Origin: Massilia sp. W12 | GTDB lineage: Bacteria; Pseudomonadota; Gammaproteobacteria; Burkholderiales; Burkholderiaceae_D | NCBI RefSeq assembly: GCF_037300705.1 | Contig: NZ_CP147776.1 | Coordinates: 4,526,001-4,590,000, forward strand | Direction: 5' to 3' | Length of the DNA: 64,000 bases | Program-made: the position numbers and the translations under genes | Part shown: one piece after another, positions 63,551 through 64,000 of the stretch | Numbering within the stretch: position 1 is the first letter of the stretch | How the letters are laid out: each line of letters begins with the position of its first letter | The notes under the pieces: generated by a model | Told to the model about the DNA's origin: nothing | Databases searched by the model: none | Seen by the model: only the letters and a program-made list of their open reading frames with translations

Positions 63551-64000
63551 TTACGGCGTCAGCACTTCCGCCGGCACACACACGCGACCTTCCATCAAAA
63601 CCCGCGCGCTGCGGCTCATGATGGCTTTGGTGACAGTCCATTCGCCATCCACTTGCGCCGCCGCTGCGCCGACGCGCAATGTGCCGGAGGGGTGGCCGAA
63701 GCGCACTGCTTCGCGCGCGCCGCCGCCGGCGGCCAGATTCACCAGGGTGCCGGGAATCGCCGCCGCCGCGCCAATCGCCACCGCCGCCGTGCCCATCATC
63801 GCATGATGCAACTTGCCCATCGAGAGCGCGCGCACCAGCAAATCAATTTCCTGCGCCTGCACCTGCTTGCCGCTGGAAGCGGTATAGCTGGCGGCGGGTG
63901 CGACGAAGGCGATTTTCGGCGTGTGCTGGCGCTTGGCGGCTTCCTCCAGATTGGCGATCAAACCCATCTTCAAGGCGCCGTGCGCGCGTATGGTTTCAAA
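63551..64000 (-). CDS. prpF: PrpF-family isomerase, C-terminal part
   Basis: The frame is open to the last base, so the N-terminus lies outside the window. The visible 149 residues include HHAMMGTAAVAIGAAAAIPG, FGHPSGTLRVGAAAAQVDGE and WTVTKAIMSRSARVLMEGRV, the C-terminal half of the PrpF/4-oxalomesaconate tautomerase family (diaminopimelate-epimerase fold). Members isomerise 2-methylaconitate in propionate degradation or gallate-pathway intermediates. Which applies cannot be told without neighbours. Confidence 0.88.
   Translation of the reverse strand, partial: FETIRAHGALKMGLIANLEEAAKRQHTPKIAFVAPAASYTASSGKQVQAQEIDLLVRALSMGKLHHAMMGTAAVAIGAAAAIPGTLVNLAAGGGAREAVRFGHPSGTLRVGAAAAQVDGEWTVTKAIMSRSARVLMEGRVCVPAEVLTP

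Overview
The window reads as a chromosomal segment of a betaproteobacterium, most likely Burkholderiales and close to Oxalobacteraceae. This is inferred from gene order and from the proteins: glyA-nrdR followed by a minor-pilin operon (fimT-pilV-pilW-pilX-pilY1-pilE) and then ribD-ribE, a complete ybgC-tolQRAB-pal-cpoB cluster ending in tRNA-Lys, murB divergent from yajQ, and a two-domain CBS protein. GC is moderate to high in core genes and clearly lower in a few accessory genes around 32.9-34.6 kb.

Layout. 0-10 kb is signalling: the end of a GGDEF cyclase, a large TPR hybrid histidine kinase with two receivers and an Hpt domain, an FHA-domain protein, and a response regulator-histidine kinase pair read on the minus strand. 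10-13 kb holds a small SPFH-domain membrane protein and ribE/ribD. 12.8-20.2 kb is the type IV minor pilin/PilY1 operon, closed by a clear rho-independent terminator. 20.4-23.9 kb has nrdR, glyA with a convincing ZTP (pfl) riboswitch in its leader, an SDR oxidoreductase and ybgC. 24-29 kb is tol-pal followed by two identical tRNA-Lys genes under a consensus sigma70 promoter.

29.4-34.6 kb is an accessory region. It contains a heparinase II/III-like lyase without its expected 5' end, an overlapping divergent SymE-type toxin, a short Cys-containing protein, an orphan polymorphic-toxin tail with a probable immunity gene, and a DUF4279-like (immunity-type) gene. Near-identical 27-base direct repeats at 29401 and 33686 bracket most of it. 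34.6-39.6 kb returns to housekeeping: murB, yajQ, a retropepsin-like protease and an S9 peptidase. 39.6-45.3 kb carries two paralogous secreted M14 zinc carboxypeptidases with PKD and PPC tails.

45.3-53.4 kb holds a PaiB-like flavoprotein, a secreted DUF3298-like protein, a GNAT acetyltransferase, panE, and an ABC ATPase with an 1194-residue permease fused to an M1 aminopeptidase domain. 54-59 kb is an iron-acquisition operon with two Fur-box-like sites: tonB, a siderophore receptor, piuC and an FMN alpha-hydroxy-acid dehydrogenase. 59-64 kb has an L,D-transpeptidase, a CBS protein, a Septu-type anti-phage pair (ptuA-ptuB), a decayed ccdA-ccdB toxin-antitoxin locus with a frameshifted ccdB, and the C-terminal part of a prpF-family gene at the edge.

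The most unusual parts are the repeat-bracketed accessory cassette (29.4-33.7 kb) and the Septu/ccdAB cluster (60.7-63.3 kb). All family assignments come from reading motifs by eye, without database searches.
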